A stretch of 64,000 nucleotides of DNA from Candidatus Hikarchaeia archaeon HikBin5 (GTDB taxonomy: Archaea; Halobacteriota; Halobacteria; Halobacteriales; Hikarchaeaceae): assembly GCA_009889625.1 (NCBI GenBank), contig WTZU01000001.1:78574-142573 (forward strand), written 5' to 3'. The notes beneath the pieces are model-generated. The model saw only the letters and a program-made list of their open reading frames with translations. It made no database searches and was not told the origin of the DNA. Shown one piece after another: positions 34,997-44,190 of this stretch (positions are counted from its first letter, which is position 1; each line of letters begins with the position of its first letter). The translations under genes and the position numbers were made by a program.

Positions 34997-36757
34997 ATGA
35001 TCGACGATCTAAATTGGGCCATCGGAGGCGAGGCTGGCCATGGGATCGATTCCACTGGAAAAATTTTTGCACAGGCCCTATCTAGGGCAGGGAGGCATGT
35101 TTTCACCTCAAAAGTATTTGCTTCTCGCATACGAGGTGGATATACTTCTTATAAAATAAGAACTGCTATAGTCCCTGTCCAAAGTGTTGTTGATCGTATG
35201 GATGTCCTCGTTGCACTCACTAAACGCACAGTAGAAGAAAATTTGAGCCAGTTGCATGAAAAATCCATAATAATATATGATGGCGAGCGAACTATGATGA
35301 AAGACTTTGAACCACCTGGGGACATAACTAGTCTAAACGTCCCTCTTCAAAGACTAGCCGAAGAAGCAGGGAACGCTATCATGAGAAATATAGTCGCTCT
35401 AGGGGCCACTTGTGCTGCAACAAACTTTCCACTTTCCAATTTGGATGAATCTTTAGAAAAACAATTTTCACGAAAAGGATCTGAACTCGTTGATAATAAT
35501 AAAAAAGCTGCTTTACTAGGTTATAATTATATTCTTGAAAATTACAATCCTAGCGATTTTGGATATATACTAGAGTGCACTGATGCCAACTACGTTTTAT
35601 TAAACGGAGATGAGGCTATTGGGATGGGTGCAATTGCCGCAGGATGTCGTTTATATGCAGGATATCCCATCACCCCGGCTACCGCTGTGATGAACTATAT
35701 AAAAGGAAGAATAGAAAAATTCGGTGGTCATGTCATCCAAGCGGAAGATGAGCTATCTGCAATCAATATCGCTCTTGGGGCTGCAAGAACCGGGGCTAGG
35801 ACTATGACTGCCACATCCGGCCCTGGCATCGACCTAATGACCGAAACATTTGGCTTAGTATCGATGACCGAAACTCCACTTGTCATCTGCAATGTTATGA
35901 GAGCTGGCCCCTCCACTGGCATGCCAACCAAACAAGAACAAGGGGATTTAAATACCATGTTGTACGGTGGCCACAGTGAATGCGAACGATTCGTTCTCGC
36001 TCCCACCACCGTTGCAGAATGTTTCCACAAAACCGTCGAAGCATTCAATCTAGCTGAGAAATACAATTTACCTGTCTACTTGACTGGAGATCTATCGTTA
36101 GCAGTCACTGATCAAACTTACTCCCCCAATGAATTTGATATGGAGTCTATTGTATGGGAACGTGGAAATCTCATCACCGAAACCTCTGAATTAGAACCTT
36201 GGCTCAATTCAAAAGGTCAATTCAAACCACATGCTGACACAGAAGATGGCATTAGCCCTAGGACCTTACCTGGTGTTGAAGGCGGAATTCACATGGTTAC
36301 TGGACTGGAACATGATGAATTGGGGCGAAGGACTGAGCATCCCCCTACTCGAGATAAACAAGTTCAGAAAAGGAAACGAAAAGTAGAAACTGCAATTGAA
36401 CAAGAGACCTTCGATTACCGTGAATTTGGGTCTCCAGATTCCGACATCCTAGTTATTTCATGGGGCTCGAATGAAGGTGCAATAATTGAAGCAATGGATC
36501 AAATAGATCAAAAAATAAGATTCCTCTCCTTCCCTTATATTTTCCCTCGACCTGACATCTCTGAAGAAATTAAAAATGCCTCCATGGTATTCGTCATAGA
36601 GTGCAATGCAAGCGGCCAATTCGCAACACTTTTAGAACATGATTCCCTCTCGCGTGTCACAAGAATATTAAAGTACGACGGAGTGAGGTTTTCTGCAGAC
36701 GAAATAGCAAAAGAGCTTAATTCATATCTCGTACCTGAGGAGGTCGTATTAAAATGA
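34997..36757 (+). CDS. korA: 2-oxoacid:ferredoxin oxidoreductase, fused gamma-alpha subunit
   Basis: The gamma domain comes first (about 1-185): WAIGGEAGHGIDSTGKIFAQALSRAGRHVFTSKVFASRIRGGYTSYKIR. The alpha domain follows (about 200-585): NGDEAIGMGAIAAGCRLYAGYPITPATAVMNYI, IQAEDELSAINIALGAARTGARTMTATSGPGIDLMTETFGL and MRAGPSTGMPTKQEQGDL. With the beta subunit it decarboxylates a 2-oxoacid to acyl-CoA, reducing ferredoxin. ATG 34997 gives 586 residues and starts directly before the conserved region; the track start at 34913 adds 28 unrelated residues. The substrate (pyruvate, 2-oxoglutarate or other) cannot be decided from motifs. Confidence 0.92.
   Translation: MIDDLNWAIGGEAGHGIDSTGKIFAQALSRAGRHVFTSKVFASRIRGGYTSYKIRTAIVPVQSVVDRMDVLVALTKRTVEENLSQLHEKSIIIYDGERTMMKDFEPPGDITSLNVPLQRLAEEAGNAIMRNIVALGATCAATNFPLSNLDESLEKQFSRKGSELVDNNKKAALLGYNYILENYNPSDFGYILECTDANYVLLNGDEAIGMGAIAAGCRLYAGYPITPATAVMNYIKGRIEKFGGHVIQAEDELSAINIALGAARTGARTMTATSGPGIDLMTETFGLVSMTETPLVICNVMRAGPSTGMPTKQEQGDLNTMLYGGHSECERFVLAPTTVAECFHKTVEAFNLAEKYNLPVYLTGDLSLAVTDQTYSPNEFDMESIVWERGNLITETSELEPWLNSKGQFKPHADTEDGISPRTLPGVEGGIHMVTGLEHDELGRRTEHPPTRDKQVQKRKRKVETAIEQETFDYREFGSPDSDILVISWGSNEGAIIEAMDQIDQKIRFLSFPYIFPRPDISEEIKNASMVFVIECNASGQFATLLEHDSLSRVTRILKYDGVRFSADEIAKELNSYLVPEEVVLK
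36737..36744 (+). promoter_or_regulatory. Ribosome binding site for korB
   Basis: GAGGAGGT within the end of korA lies 9 nt before the korB ATG at 36754. This is one of the strongest Shine-Dalgarno matches in the window, consistent with re-initiation at an internal operon gene. Confidence 0.6.
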
Positions 36758-37617
36758 GTACTGGTGCAAATTTCGCAGAGTTTAAATCTGATAAAAAACC
36801 AACTTGGTGTCCCGGATGTGGGGATTTTGGAACCATGAATGGGATATTAAAGGCCCTTTCGAACACAGGGGCAACTCCTGAGAATACATTTTTTGTTGCA
36901 GGAATTGGATGTTCTGGAAAAATTGGAACCTATGTTCGAACATATTCAATCCACGGTGTTCATGGGAGGGCACTTCCAGTAGGATGTGGGGCAAAAATAG
37001 CAAACCCAAATCTAGAAGTCATGGTCGCAGGGGGGGATGGAGACGGATTTTCAATCGGAGCTGCACATTTCATCCACGCCGTGCGTAGAAATATAAACAT
37101 GACTTATGTTGTAATGGATAATCGTATCTATGGATTGACCAAAGGGCAGTATTCTCCTACAAGTGGCACCGATCTTAAAACTAAAACAAGTCCAAGCGGA
37201 ACCTATATGCCACCTTTGGACCCTCTTGCATTAGCACTAGCTTCTCAGGGCACGTTTATAGCACAGGCCTTCTCTTCGGATCTCAAACGCCTTATTGAAA
37301 TAGTTGAAGCAGCGATAAACCACAACGGATTCGCATTTGTTAATGTTTTCAGCCCATGTGTTACTTATAATAAAGTAGACACTTATCAATACTTCCGAGA
37401 GGCACTCGTCGATGTAAATGATATCGGACATGACCCAAGTGACTACGACGCAGCAAAACAGTTAATCCTTGACACCGAAACCGAATATCAAGGAATATTA
37501 TATCAAAATCAAAATTCAATTTCATATGAATCTTCCCATGGACTAGATTCTCCTATGTGGGATTTGCCTAAAACACCCCCTTCAGACCTCATGAATTTAG
37601 TCCGAGAATTCTATTAA
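36754..37617 (+). CDS. korB: 2-oxoacid:ferredoxin oxidoreductase, beta subunit
   Basis: The 287-residue thiamine-diphosphate subunit has TWCPGCGDFGTMNGILKAL at the N-terminus and GIGCSGKIGTYVRTYSIHGVHGRALPVGCGAKIANPNLEV. The ThDP/Mg motif GGDGDGFSIGAAHFIHAVRRNINMTYVVMDNRIYGLTKGQYSPTS follows. It overlaps korA by 4 nt. There is no separate ferredoxin-like delta subunit gene next to it, as is usual for the two-subunit haloarchaeal type. Confidence 0.94.
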   Translation: MSTGANFAEFKSDKKPTWCPGCGDFGTMNGILKALSNTGATPENTFFVAGIGCSGKIGTYVRTYSIHGVHGRALPVGCGAKIANPNLEVMVAGGDGDGFSIGAAHFIHAVRRNINMTYVVMDNRIYGLTKGQYSPTSGTDLKTKTSPSGTYMPPLDPLALALASQGTFIAQAFSSDLKRLIEIVEAAINHNGFAFVNVFSPCVTYNKVDTYQYFREALVDVNDIGHDPSDYDAAKQLILDTETEYQGILYQNQNSISYESSHGLDSPMWDLPKTPPSDLMNLVREFY

Positions 37618-37728
37618 TTAGGGATTTTTGAATATCTCCATTTTATCGCCTAAATCGCCCGTAATTTATCTAATTTTCCCCCCGTGCAGATCCCATGCAT
37701 TTTTAACTTCTCCTAACTACACTTTCCC

Positions 37729-39099
37729 ATGGGCGTTCAATCGTATGATATTATTATAGTTGGAGGGGGAACTGCCGGTTCTTTTGCAGCTGCTACTGCT
37801 GCCCGGGATGGATATTCAGTTGTTGTCTTAGAGAGAAAAACAAAAAAAGAAGCTGGAAATATAGCTTGTGGGGATGCAGTAAAAGGAAAAAGTACTTTCC
37901 CCGATGTAATCGATCTAGAGAGATTGGCCAAAGAATCTTTTACAAATAGAAACATAGATCGGGCAGTCTTTGAAAACCCCGGATCTGGCCAAAAGATTAA
38001 TATCCCCTTTGGCAGTACTAAAGGGACCATCCTTGATAGATATGCATATGGGCAGGTGTTACTAGATGAGGTAAAATTATCAGGGGCTGATATCCACTAC
38101 GATACGGTCATTCAAGATGTTACTCAGAATGGTCAAGTGACAGGAGTCACTGGAATACGAAAAGGAAAATCAGTTTCGTACCAAGCTCCTATCACCATCG
38201 ATACTGGCGGTTCCATGTCTTTACTTCAAGACAAAGTTGATTTCTCTGGAACTACATTCGATACAAATGTTTCCTACAGACAATTCTGCTCCGCATATAG
38301 GGAAGTCATTGAATTACCAAAACCCGTAGATTGGCACGATGCTATTATTTTCAAACCCACTGATGAACTAGGCTATCTTTGGTACTTCCCCCGAACACCT
38401 ACTACAATTAACGTAGGTGTGGGGTTCCAAATGAACAAGCCTCCCATGGAACTTGTTAAAGTAGTCCAAGATGACATTCGAGCACATCCTGATTTCAAAG
38501 GTTGTGTCGTAGTTGATAAATTAGGCGCCGCATTACCAACGAGGAGGCCATTTGATTCGGCAGTTGCGCCCGGATTCATCGCAGCTGGGGACTCTGCTGG
38601 TCATGTAAATCCAACTACCGGTGGAGGAATTGGCGCAGCAGCAACCTCGGGTCATTTCGCTGCCCAAACTGCAATAAACGCGATCGAATCCGACGATGTA
38701 AGTGAGTCCTCTCTCTGGGATTATAATGTCAAAGTTATGGAATCTTTTGGCAAGCGATATGCTGCGATGGACTTATATAATATTTGGGGCGGCGCGCATG
38801 ATGTTTCAGAACTCACAGATGTCATTTCGTGCATACCTGGTCAACAACTAGTTGATATCATGAGTAAACATGGAAGTACAACAATGGGGATCTGGGTCAA
38901 ACTTAAAACATTGGCAAAAGCATATCGCCATTGGGGTCTCCTTCTTGAATTATATAGAATTAACAGGGAAGCTGGACGACTCAAACTTCACTATGATCTC
39001 TATCCGGCATCTCCTAATGATTTCGATTCATGGCAAGCCAAACGCGACCTAATCATGGATTCTGTTTATTCTATTTGCAACGCCGAACCAAAGTATTAG
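37729..39099 (+). CDS. Geranylgeranyl-reductase-family flavoprotein (first copy)
   Basis: The 456-residue flavoprotein has an N-terminal Rossmann dinucleotide fold, YDIIIVGGGTAGSFAAATAARDGYSVVVLERK. The GGR-family motifs ACGDAVKG, GTILDRYAYGQVLLDEVKLSGADI and PGFIAAGDSAGHVNPTTGGGIGAAATSGHFAA are present, the last being the FAD-binding GD motif. Members saturate the geranylgeranyl chains of archaeal ether lipids or reduce related isoprenoids. GGGP synthase and HMG-CoA synthase in the same window serve the same pathway, but this gene stands apart in its own unit. A second paralogue is at 52966. Which one is the lipid reductase is not resolved here. Confidence 0.87.
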   Translation: MGVQSYDIIIVGGGTAGSFAAATAARDGYSVVVLERKTKKEAGNIACGDAVKGKSTFPDVIDLERLAKESFTNRNIDRAVFENPGSGQKINIPFGSTKGTILDRYAYGQVLLDEVKLSGADIHYDTVIQDVTQNGQVTGVTGIRKGKSVSYQAPITIDTGGSMSLLQDKVDFSGTTFDTNVSYRQFCSAYREVIELPKPVDWHDAIIFKPTDELGYLWYFPRTPTTINVGVGFQMNKPPMELVKVVQDDIRAHPDFKGCVVVDKLGAALPTRRPFDSAVAPGFIAAGDSAGHVNPTTGGGIGAAATSGHFAAQTAINAIESDDVSESSLWDYNVKVMESFGKRYAAMDLYNIWGGAHDVSELTDVISCIPGQQLVDIMSKHGSTTMGIWVKLKTLAKAYRHWGLLLELYRINREAGRLKLHYDLYPASPNDFDSWQAKRDLIMDSVYSICNAEPKY

Positions 39100-39132
39100 G
39101 GACTTTTTATGTCGCTATAGCCATATAGAACC

Positions 39133-39963
39133 ATGGATACCTCCGATCCAACAATAATTATCCCTCGAAAAAAGGGAATGCCCTCACTGGGCCTTGGAAC
39201 TTGGAAAATGTCAGGTATTTCTTGTACTAATTCAATCCAATTTGCCCTTGAACTAGGCTATCGCCATATCGACACTGCTCAAATTTACGATAATGAAATA
39301 GACATTGGAAATGGAATTTCACAGGCAGAAATAGTAAGAGAAGATCTATTCATTGCAACAAAGATTCACACAAAAAATCTCTCTTATAACCGTGTATTGA
39401 GCGAAGCAGAATCTAGCGTAGACCGATTACGAACAGAATATATAGATCTTCTTTATGTCCATTGGCCTGCTGGAACTTATGATCCAGAAGACACTCTAGC
39501 TGGGTTTTCCGATCTTAGAGACGATGGGGTGATTTCTCACATTGGGGTGAGCAATTTTGAACCTCAACAACTAAAAGTGGCATTAAAAGAATGCGATGCG
39601 CCAATCTTTGCAAATCAAATTGAAATGCACCCCTTTCTACACCAAGATGAGTTGTGCACTTTTTGCAATTCCAATGATATTCTTGTTGTGGCATATTCTC
39701 CAATCGCTAGAGGTGCCATTTTCGATTCTCCCGAATTAACTACCATCTCCAAAAAATATGGGGCGACTGAGGCAGAAGTCAGTCTATCTTGGATCCAAAA
39801 TAAAGGTGCAATACCTATACCAAAAGCCTCTTCTGAAACTCACATTCGCGATAATATACTTTCTTTCCCGTTATCTCTGTCCTCAGACGATATATCTACG
39901 ATCGATTCTATCGAACTAAACGAGCGCCAGGTCGATCCTGAATTTGCTCCTTGGAACCTCTAA
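39133..39963 (+). CDS. Aldo/keto reductase
   Basis: The 276-residue NADPH-dependent TIM-barrel reductase has all four tetrad residues in typical context: Asp and Tyr in GYRHIDTAQIYDNE, Lys in FIATKIHTKN and His in LLYVHWPAGTYDPE. SHIGVSNFEPQQLKVAL and PIPKASSETHIRDN (cofactor-binding end) are also standard. It starts 33 nt after the GGR-family gene and may be co-transcribed. The substrate is unknown. Confidence 0.9.
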   Translation: MDTSDPTIIIPRKKGMPSLGLGTWKMSGISCTNSIQFALELGYRHIDTAQIYDNEIDIGNGISQAEIVREDLFIATKIHTKNLSYNRVLSEAESSVDRLRTEYIDLLYVHWPAGTYDPEDTLAGFSDLRDDGVISHIGVSNFEPQQLKVALKECDAPIFANQIEMHPFLHQDELCTFCNSNDILVVAYSPIARGAIFDSPELTTISKKYGATEAEVSLSWIQNKGAIPIPKASSETHIRDNILSFPLSLSSDDISTIDSIELNERQVDPEFAPWNL

Positions 39964-39985
39964 CTATTATCTCTCTATGTTTTTG

Positions 39986-40948
39986 CTACATATACCCTAG
40001 ATCTCTAAGACGTTCCATAATCCCTTCTTTATCTTGGGCCCTCCCTTGTCTCTCTGAGGTTTCTTCTAGATTTTGTAACCATGCCGGTTTATTTTCAGAT
40101 TTCATAGATCCCTTTTTTGTACCTAATGATCTAAACCCTTCAAAATATTTTGGCCCAACTGGTATATCTTCAGATAAAATCCCTTTTGGCAGATCATCAT
40201 AATCAGATGGAACATGGCCTATTGGATATCCCTCAACTGAATCTGGAATAACAAATTTCCACATGGCATCCCATAAACTTCTCTCATCAAATTGCAAGAT
40301 TGGATGAATTCTATCATGAGGTGGGTATTTCTTATGGTCATGGCGAGGGCTAAAAAAGGTCTCATTTGATCTAGCCTCTTGTTCATCCCACCTGACACCA
40401 GAAAATATTCCATCAAATCCCCTTGTTATGATCGTATCATTGAGAACTGCAGTCTTTAACAAATGATTACCTACAAATGAATCTGGATCTATGACTATCC
40501 TTTCTTCTTTATAGTCTAATTTTTGCAATTCCTTCTTATTCGACTCATTGAGGTATTTTACTTCTATGCTTTGGCCACTTCTCTCTATGAGATTACCAAT
40601 ATCTTCATTCCTCGCTTTAATTAAATTTAGTTCCCATTTATCTGCCCATCTATCTACAAATTCAGTCACCTCTGGAAAATGTGCAAAGTGATCTAAAAAT
40701 ATCGCAGGAGGGATCTCTTCTCCCCTCTCCTGAGCCACTTCTCGTATCACATAAAGTAATAGTGTGGAATCTTTCCCCCCTGTCCACATAATGGCTGGAG
40801 ATTTATACTGTTCTAAACCCTCATTGACAACTTCGATTGCCTTTTCTAGTTTTTCTTCAAGACTATGATATTCTTTTGCTGAATGGCCTCTACCATCCTG
40901 ATAATCGACCTCAATATAATCTGGAAATTCAACAACCATTCTTCTCAT
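39986..40948 (-). CDS. PAPS-reductase-family (adenine nucleotide alpha hydrolase) protein
   Basis: The PP-loop SPAIMWTGGKDSTLLLYVIREV sits at about residue 55, followed by PAIFLDHFAHFPEVTEFVDRWADKW. A C-terminal half contains FSGVRWDEQEARSNETFFSPRHDHKKYPPHDRIHPILQFDERSLWDAMWKFVIPD, the substrate region of PAPS reductase and CysD-like enzymes. The redox Cys of true PAPS reductases (ECGLH-type) is not visible, so it is more likely an ATP sulfurylase-like or tRNA/cofactor sulfur enzyme. The track start at 40972 is TTG; I take ATG 40948. It follows an uncharacterised gene by 19 nt, or more with the revised start. Confidence 0.78.
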   Translation of the reverse strand: MRRMVVEFPDYIEVDYQDGRGHSAKEYHSLEEKLEKAIEVVNEGLEQYKSPAIMWTGGKDSTLLLYVIREVAQERGEEIPPAIFLDHFAHFPEVTEFVDRWADKWELNLIKARNEDIGNLIERSGQSIEVKYLNESNKKELQKLDYKEERIVIDPDSFVGNHLLKTAVLNDTIITRGFDGIFSGVRWDEQEARSNETFFSPRHDHKKYPPHDRIHPILQFDERSLWDAMWKFVIPDSVEGYPIGHVPSDYDDLPKGILSEDIPVGPKYFEGFRSLGTKKGSMKSENKPAWLQNLEETSERQGRAQDKEGIMERLRDLGYM

Positions 40949-40991
40949 ACCTCTTTGCTGTATCGTGGGCAAATAACTTTTGTATCTGGCC

Positions 40992-41543
40992 TCAATTTAT
41001 ATATTTATTATCTCTCCAGTTTATGCCACTTTCCGCATCTATGTCCTTTCTTTCTTCAGTAATTTTTATCACCGCAGGTTTTATTTCTCCTTCAGTAATT
41101 TTTACCACTTTTAATTGTTCTTCTTCAATATATATGGCTTCAAGAGATCCTTTACTCCCTCTTTCCGCAATCCCACATAAAACTTGAAACATTTGGTATT
41201 GAAAAGCTGTGTTTTGTAATATGGCATCTAACTCCCCTTTGAACGTAGCAATTTCTACTATGTCCATGGGCCGCTCTTGATCTGGTTCAAGTGCTTCTAT
41301 CTCTTCCTCTGTCAATTCTTTCATCACTTTGAGTTCAGTCACTGTCCCTTTTATCACTGCAGTAGGCGTGTATTTTCCTAGATCTGAATCTTCAACCACA
41401 GCTGTTATGATCAATGTGTTACTCCTCCGCTTCATATCTGCACTATCCAATCCTTCTGGAGATTCTAAATTTTTTATATAATCTTCCACTTCCAACAAGG
41501 GAATCTCTAGAGTAGAATGAAGATAATATACTTTATTCTCCAT
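40992..41543 (-). CDS. Uncharacterised conserved archaeal protein
   Basis: The 183-residue protein from ATG 41543 (the track start is GTG 41570) begins MENKVYYLHSTLEIPLLEVEDYIKNL. It continues LIITAVVEDSDLGKYTPTAVIKGTVTELKVMKELTEEEIEALEPDQERPMDIVEIATFKGELDAILQNTAFQYQMFQVLCGIAERGSKGSLEAIYIEEE. I associate this pattern with a haloarchaeal family of unknown function but cannot name it with certainty. It is acidic and has no membrane segment or catalytic motif. It lies upstream of the PAPS-reductase-family gene on the same strand, so a functional link is possible. Confidence 0.6.
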   Translation of the reverse strand: MENKVYYLHSTLEIPLLEVEDYIKNLESPEGLDSADMKRRSNTLIITAVVEDSDLGKYTPTAVIKGTVTELKVMKELTEEEIEALEPDQERPMDIVEIATFKGELDAILQNTAFQYQMFQVLCGIAERGSKGSLEAIYIEEEQLKVVKITEGEIKPAVIKITEERKDIDAESGINWRDNKYIN

Positions 41544-41634
41544 ATTTTTTACCCCTTTTTGCACTCTCACACATACATTCTGTAGGATCTCCTTGAATAT
41601 AGTATTGCCCTTCTCTGTTTCTCTAAATTTAATA

Positions 41635-42309
41635 TCATTTTCGCCCGATTTCTTCTAATTTCTCTACAATTGATTCAAGTGGGGTCACGTCCGCATATTT
41701 CATATCCATATCAAACAAGGATGCCTCATTAGCAAATTTAGATCTATCTGCCACACATTCAATTGGGATTATAATTCTAAAATTACTTGAATGCCCATCC
41801 ACTACCGTCGCTCTCACACACCCCGAAGTTGTCATCCCCGTTACCACTACTGTGTCAATCCCTCTATTGTGAAAAAGCATCGCCAAGTGAGTATCAAAAA
41901 AGGCACTTGCTCTAGGCTTGTCTAATATAATTTCTCCTTGTAATGGGCTCAGTTTTTTATTGATGTTCTGCCCTTTTGATTCTTTCTTTTCAATTGAACT
42001 TCTAGCCCCTGGGCGCTTTGTGGCCCCTGGATATCCTTCTGGGAAATTTCTAGATGGTTTCACATAGTATACTGGAACACCGGCCTTCCTCGCAGCATCG
42101 ATCAATTTCGCCGTAGCTTCAACGGCAGCAGAACCTGTATCTTCTCTCCCCACTCCATAATCCCCCGTGGTAAATTCATCCGTCATATCCACGATTAATA
42201 TTGCAGCAGATTTTCCCCATCCAATTCGATTTCCATATCCTGCTTTTCTAAAATATTCTAAATCTTCTTCTGGAATTATATCTGGAATATATGAATTCTC
42301 GAGTGACAT
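41635..42309 (-). CDS. Isochorismatase-fold hydrolase, N-carbamoylsarcosine-amidase type
   Basis: The triad is Asp in AAILIVDMTDEFTTGDYGVG, Lys in IILDKPRASAFFDTHLAML and Cys in VVTGMTTSGCVRATVVDGHSSNF, the TTSGCVRA signature of N-carbamoylsarcosine amidohydrolases and related amidases. At 224 residues it is the normal length. It resembles the gene at 60752 in layout and motifs. It diverges from the asparaginase-like gene with a shared ~90-nt intergenic region. Likely role: hydrolysis of an N-carbamoyl or amide compound in nitrogen salvage. Confidence 0.85.
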   Translation of the reverse strand: MSLENSYIPDIIPEEDLEYFRKAGYGNRIGWGKSAAILIVDMTDEFTTGDYGVGREDTGSAAVEATAKLIDAARKAGVPVYYVKPSRNFPEGYPGATKRPGARSSIEKKESKGQNINKKLSPLQGEIILDKPRASAFFDTHLAMLFHNRGIDTVVVTGMTTSGCVRATVVDGHSSNFRIIIPIECVADRSKFANEASLFDMDMKYADVTPLESIVEKLEEIGRK

Positions 42310-42401
42310 ACTTCATTTTCACATGGCCAATGTTAAAACCTATCGAACAATCTCATTTCTTAAATAACAAATGTGATACATTATCTCTTCCTACTATCTC
42401 T

Positions 42402-43397
42402 ATGGAAGATAAATCAAAAATACAGATTCTAGGCACTGGTGGAACCATTGCAAATATCACTGGAAATTACATTTCAGCAGCCGATTTTGTACCTATAGAC
42501 GCACTTCTTGATTTGGCCCCCGAAGAAGTAACCTCTCACGCCGATCTGTCCCTCACAGAAATAACCCACCTTAATAGCGGAGCACTCACTCCGAAAGTCT
42601 GGTTTGACCTCCACGATGAAATCATGCTCCAATCCAATTCAAGTAACCCTCCTGATGGGTTTGTAATCACACATGGATCTAATACCTCGGAAGAAACAGC
42701 CTACTTTTTGAATTTGGTGCTACAAACTGATATTCCTGTAATTATCACTGCAGCTCAACGAAATATAGGTAAGCTAGGGTCTGAAGGATTCAAAAATTTA
42801 TATGATGCCATACGAGTCGCATCCTCTCCCGATTCTAAAGGAAAAGGGGTCTTATTTGTTGCAAATGAAGAAATTCACCATGCACGGGACGTAACCAAAG
42901 TTGCCGCTAGCCGACCCGATGCCTGGAGATCTCCTAATTTCGGCCGCATAGGAGATGTTTTCGACCAAGTACGGTTCTATCGAACTGCCACTCGTGCCTC
43001 TACAACTAAGACTGAATTCGATATTTCCAATTCTTCTATCTCTGAATTCCCATTATTGGATGTGCAAATAGTATATTCTTCTTTCTCCGATGATGGAACA
43101 ATGGTCCGAGCGGCAATAGAATCTGGTGCCAAAGGTATTGTGTGTGCTGCATTTCCCACTTGCAGCCCTGCATGGCCAGATAATTACACAACTCAAGGAG
43201 ACGCCCTCATCGAAGCTACCAAAAAGGGTATACCTGTTGTCCTTTGCAATCGGGGAATTTCTGGATTCAAACCAGTGAAAGAACCATTCTTAAATGGACA
43301 AACTCTCCGTCCTCAGAAAGCACGTATATTATTAGCTTTGGGACTGATGGAAACTAACGACCCCTTGAAATTACAACAAATGTTCGATTCATATTGA
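42402..43397 (+). CDS. L-asparaginase (type I-like)
   Basis: The enzyme hydrolyses asparagine to aspartate and ammonia. The first catalytic Thr is in IQILGTGGTIANITG, the second triad in DGFVITHGSNTSEETAYFLNLVL, with further conserved PVIITAAQRNIGKLGSEGFKNLYDAIRVA. The track start at 42291 adds 37 residues running back over the divergent isochorismatase-like gene; ATG 42402 gives 331 residues and begins just before the conserved fold. The divergent neighbour is an amidase, consistent with nitrogen salvage. Confidence 0.88.
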   Translation: MEDKSKIQILGTGGTIANITGNYISAADFVPIDALLDLAPEEVTSHADLSLTEITHLNSGALTPKVWFDLHDEIMLQSNSSNPPDGFVITHGSNTSEETAYFLNLVLQTDIPVIITAAQRNIGKLGSEGFKNLYDAIRVASSPDSKGKGVLFVANEEIHHARDVTKVAASRPDAWRSPNFGRIGDVFDQVRFYRTATRASTTKTEFDISNSSISEFPLLDVQIVYSSFSDDGTMVRAAIESGAKGIVCAAFPTCSPAWPDNYTTQGDALIEATKKGIPVVLCNRGISGFKPVKEPFLNGQTLRPQKARILLALGLMETNDPLKLQQMFDSY

Positions 43398-43503
43398 TGT
43401 GCCTATCTTATTTTGGCATTCATAACATCTCCGGAAGCCTAAAGTTTGGGTCCCTCTATCCTATTCCACATGAACATGCAATCCGCTCATTGTGAGGTAG
43501 ATT

Positions 43504-44190
43504 ATGAGCATTAAATCTGAACAGATAGAGATTTCCTCATCTGATTTTGGAAAAATGAAAGATTACGTCTATGAGCAACTCGTCGCTAGCACTGTAGGTG
43601 ATGTTGGTGGAAATAGAATGAGGTGGTACCCTTGGCATTCTGCAGAATACCGTTTTACTCACATTCTCAATGTGATTTCTCTATCTACAAAAATAGCACA
43701 AAATGAAGGGGCAAATATAGATCAGGTCCGTGTATCTGCACTCTTTCATGATATTGCAAAATTTTCTTCCACACAAAAAGACCACGCAAAAGATGGCGCC
43801 GATCTAACCTCTGCATATTTACGTGAAAATTTTAATTTCCCCGATTCTTTCCTTGAAAATATTCATAAAATAATCTCCAATCACGTTCATGATGGATCAA
43901 TTTCCCATTTATCACTTGAGGAAAGATGCTTAATTGAAGCAGACATGATCGATAAAATTGGTGCCAATGGATCTACACTTTTACTCCTAAGAATGGGTTA
44001 TGATTCTCATCCTCCTGCCCACATCATGGAAACATTGCAGAAAGTTATCAAACGCGGAAAAGAAACTCTCCCTTATATAAGTACAGATACTGGATACTCT
44101 CTCGCATATCAGAGAATCCAACGTGCAACGTGGTTAAAGGAATGGGTGGAAGATGAAACTCCTGGAGTGTCCGAACTACCCCGTAATTAA
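43504..44190 (+). CDS. HD-domain phosphohydrolase
   Basis: The 228-residue HD protein has metal ligands in WHSAEYRFTHILNVI, the HD pair in LFHDIAKFSS, and later His and Asp in IISNHVHDGSIS and LIEADMIDKIGANG. The order H...HD...D is the standard HD arrangement, suggesting nucleotide or phosphoester hydrolysis. GAGGT (43494-43498) lies 6 nt before the ATG, a likely ribosome binding site. The 3' end overlaps the opposing LysE-like gene by 15 nt. Confidence 0.83.
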   Translation: MSIKSEQIEISSSDFGKMKDYVYEQLVASTVGDVGGNRMRWYPWHSAEYRFTHILNVISLSTKIAQNEGANIDQVRVSALFHDIAKFSSTQKDHAKDGADLTSAYLRENFNFPDSFLENIHKIISNHVHDGSISHLSLEERCLIEADMIDKIGANGSTLLLLRMGYDSHPPAHIMETLQKVIKRGKETLPYISTDTGYSLAYQRIQRATWLKEWVEDETPGVSELPRN

